Positions 62,569 through 64,000 of a stretch of DNA of 64,000 bases are shown here, piece by piece. This DNA comes from Bacteroides sp. (GTDB taxonomy: Bacteria; Bacteroidota; Bacteroidia; Bacteroidales; Muribaculaceae). Position numbers and translations under genes: made by a program. The stretch covers positions 11,848 through 75,847 of the forward strand of contig JAAVCX010000007.1 of assembly GCA_014802105.1 (NCBI GenBank), read 5' to 3'. Position 1 is the first letter of the stretch; the number at the start of each line of letters is the position of its first letter. The notes beneath the pieces were generated by a model that was not told the origin of the DNA, ran no database searches, and saw only the letters and a list, made by a program, of their open reading frames with translations.

Positions 62569-63444
62569 CTATCTCACGCCACGGTTCTTGAAAAGAGTCA
62601 TCAGTGCCCGGGCGAAGTCTTCGTCGGTGGCTATCGATGCCAGATCGACGCGCGATCGGGTGAGGGCCTCGGTCATCTGCTGCTGACGCTCATACCACCA
62701 CTTGCTGTAAGCCTGACGAGTGGAGCGCGAGGAGGTGTCGATCCATCCGCTTGCTCCGGTCTCGAGGTCGTTGACACGCATCAGTCCTATGTCGGGCAGG
62801 GAGGTGTCGCGCTTGTCATAGACCTGGATGGCTATGATGTCATGCTTACCTGAGGCTACGCTGAGCTCGCGGGTATAGTCGTGACGGTCGATGAAGTCGG
62901 AGATGACAAAGGTGGTACAACGCTTTTTCAGGGCATCGGTCATATAACGGAGTGCGACTCCGATATTTGTTCCCTGATTTTCGGGAGTGAAGTCGAGGAG
63001 CTCGCGAATGATCAGCAGTATATGTTTCTTGCCCTTTTTCGGGGGGATGAACTTCTCGATTTTGTCAGAGAAGAAGATCACGCCGATCTTGTCGTTGTTG
63101 GTGATTGCCGAATAGGCTATGGTTGCGGCTATCTCGGCTATCATCTCGCGCTTCTCCTCGCCTACAGCTCCGAAAAGGCGGCTTCTCGACACATCGACCA
63201 GTAACATCACTGTGAGCTCGCGCTCCTCTTCATAGACCTTGACGTAGGGGCGGTTGTGGCGGGCGGTGACATTCCAGTCTATATCTCGGATGTCGTCGCC
63301 ATACTGATATTCGCGCACCTCGGCAAAAGTCATGCCTCGGCCCTTGAACGCGGTGTGATATTCTCCCGCAAAGATATTCTGAGAGAGACCGCGTGTCTTG
63401 ATGTCTATTTTCCTTACTTTTCTGAGGAGTTCGTTTGCTTCCAT
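62569..63444 (-). CDS. DUF58 domain protein of the Bat operon
   Basis: 291 residues. The DUF58 signature DIRDIDWNVTARHNRPYVKVYEEERE (only partly quoted here as the family block) is near residue 55, followed by a VWA-like region with LLVDVSRSRLFG, a MIDAS-type D-x-S-x-S. Cytoplasmic partner of the MoxR ATPase by established operon association. 30 nt after moxR. Confidence 0.9.
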   Translation of the reverse strand: MEANELLRKVRKIDIKTRGLSQNIFAGEYHTAFKGRGMTFAEVREYQYGDDIRDIDWNVTARHNRPYVKVYEEERELTVMLLVDVSRSRLFGAVGEEKREMIAEIAATIAYSAITNNDKIGVIFFSDKIEKFIPPKKGKKHILLIIRELLDFTPENQGTNIGVALRYMTDALKKRCTTFVISDFIDRHDYTRELSVASGKHDIIAIQVYDKRDTSLPDIGLMRVNDLETGASGWIDTSSRSTRQAYSKWWYERQQQMTEALTRSRVDLASIATDEDFARALMTLFKNRGVR

Positions 63445-63474
63445 AGTGGCTTAAGTTCCTGAAAAGGGTTGGTG

Positions 63475-63999
63475 TCAGGGCACCTCAACCTTGTCGAGTA
63501 TCTCAGAGATGATCTGGTCGGTGGTGATATTGTTGGCCTCGGCTTCGTAGGTGAGACCGATACGATGGCGCAGCACGTCGTGACACACGGCTCTCACATC
63601 TTCGGGGATTACGTAGCCGCGGCCTTTCAGGAAGGCGTAGGCACGCGATGCACGGGCCAGACCTATGGAGGCTCGGGGCGAGGCTCCGAAGCTGATCATG
63701 CCGGCCAGATCCTTGAGTCCATACTCCGAGGGGGTGCGGGTAGCGAAAACAATATCTACGATATAGCGCTCGATCTTCTCGTCGAGATAGATCTTCTCAA
63801 CGATTTTCTGCACTTCGAGGATCTCGGAGGGATGGAGCAGGGGCTGTACTTTGGTGTGGGTTCCCGAGATGTTCTGGCGTATGATGATTTTCTCTTCCTC
63901 CTTGGTAGGATAGCCGATGATGACCTTGAGCAGGAAACGGTCTACCTGGGCTTCGGGCAGAGGGTAGGTGCCTTCCTGTTCGATGGGGTTCTGGGTAGC
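63475..63999 (-). CDS. MoxR family AAA+ ATPase (5' end outside the window)
   Basis: The C-terminal 174 residues are present; the frame is open to the window edge, so the ORF-track start at 63813 is only an internal Met. [24 protein letters not shown] is the sensor-1 and arginine-finger region of MoxR ATPases, and [20 protein letters not shown] is sensor 2. First recognised gene of the Bat operon. Thought to remodel or insert cofactors into the VWA proteins. Walker motifs lie beyond the edge. Confidence 0.92.
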   Translation of the reverse strand, partial: ATQNPIEQEGTYPLPEAQVDRFLLKVIIGYPTKEEEKIIIRQNISGTHTKVQPLLHPSEILEVQKIVEKIYLDEKIERYIVDIVFATRTPSEYGLKDLAGMISFGASPRASIGLARASRAYAFLKGRGYVIPEDVRAVCHDVLRHRIGLTYEAEANNITTDQIISEILDKVEVP

Positions 64000-64000
64000 C

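Overview
The window comes from a Bacteroidales chromosome, most likely a Muribaculaceae-type gut commensal (Muribaculum/Duncaniella relatives); the family-level placement is inference. The evidence is the many Bacteroidetes-type promoters (TTTG, 19-20 nt, TAnnTTTG), lipoproteins, a TonB-dependent receptor with a carboxypeptidase-regulatory N-domain, a complete aerotolerance (Bat) operon, an UpxY/NusG-type antiterminator heading a polysaccharide locus, and plant/host-glycan enzymes. No rRNA, tRNA, CRISPR array, prophage or full insertion sequence was seen.

Layout. 1-8.2 kb: a beta-propeller lipoprotein; a minus-strand operon (dCMP deaminase, S41 protease, 5-formyl-THF cyclo-ligase); a GH28 glycosidase directly followed by lptB; and an ilvE / HD-domain pair with a strong hairpin inside the HD gene. 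8.3-15.4 kb: a six-gene minus-strand operon that looks like peptidoglycan salvage (two-part glycosyltransferase, GalT/HIT-like DUF4922 protein, SpoIID-like protein, AmpG-like permease, NamZ-type muramidase lipoprotein, BadF-type amino-sugar kinase), read from a clear promoter at about 15.45 kb.

15.6-32.2 kb: a surface polysaccharide locus. It starts with a NusG-like antiterminator that has a long extra C-terminal domain, then a putative abortive-infection membrane protein (putAbiC type), a Wzx flippase, a radical SAM enzyme, a pyruvyltransferase, an acyltransferase, several GT2/GT4 enzymes, an EpsG-type polymerase, a core-2/I-branching enzyme and the dTDP-L-rhamnose set (rfbA, rfbC, rfbD, rfbB), ending at a terminator. 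The most interesting signal is here. Two genes, the acyltransferase and the core-2/I-branching enzyme, are each interrupted at a run of exactly nine G. In both, ten (or seven) G would restore a full-length protein ending in family-typical sequence, and both runs are followed by the same TAAATCT. This looks like poly-G slipped-strand phase variation of surface glycan decoration, though a sequencing or assembly error is the main alternative.

32.3-36.7 kb: a split ThrE-type exporter with a small membrane protein, an outer-membrane barrel, MltG and a MerR regulator, and a tiny acidic lipoprotein with a textbook promoter. 37-40.8 kb: L-fucose uptake and entry (fucP, mutarotase, fucI) with a MITE-like palindromic element between the genes. 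40.9-47.6 kb: a His-rich membrane protein plus TonB receptor (probably metal-related), then a CE12-type esterase and a GH115 glucuronidase. 47.6-55.6 kb: priA, vanZ-like, DUF3332, MltF-like lytic transglycosylase, AIR synthase, a DUF2007-UspA fusion and a small HTH protein. 55.8-64 kb: the Bat operon read leftwards (moxR, DUF58, a BatA-adjacent membrane protein, batA, batB, batC, batD, batE), with moxR cut by the window edge and a bidirectional terminator after batE.

Most starts were chosen from ATG position and operon spacing, because Bacteroidetes rarely show strong Shine-Dalgarno sites. Several ORF-track starts at TTG were moved to the nearby ATG.
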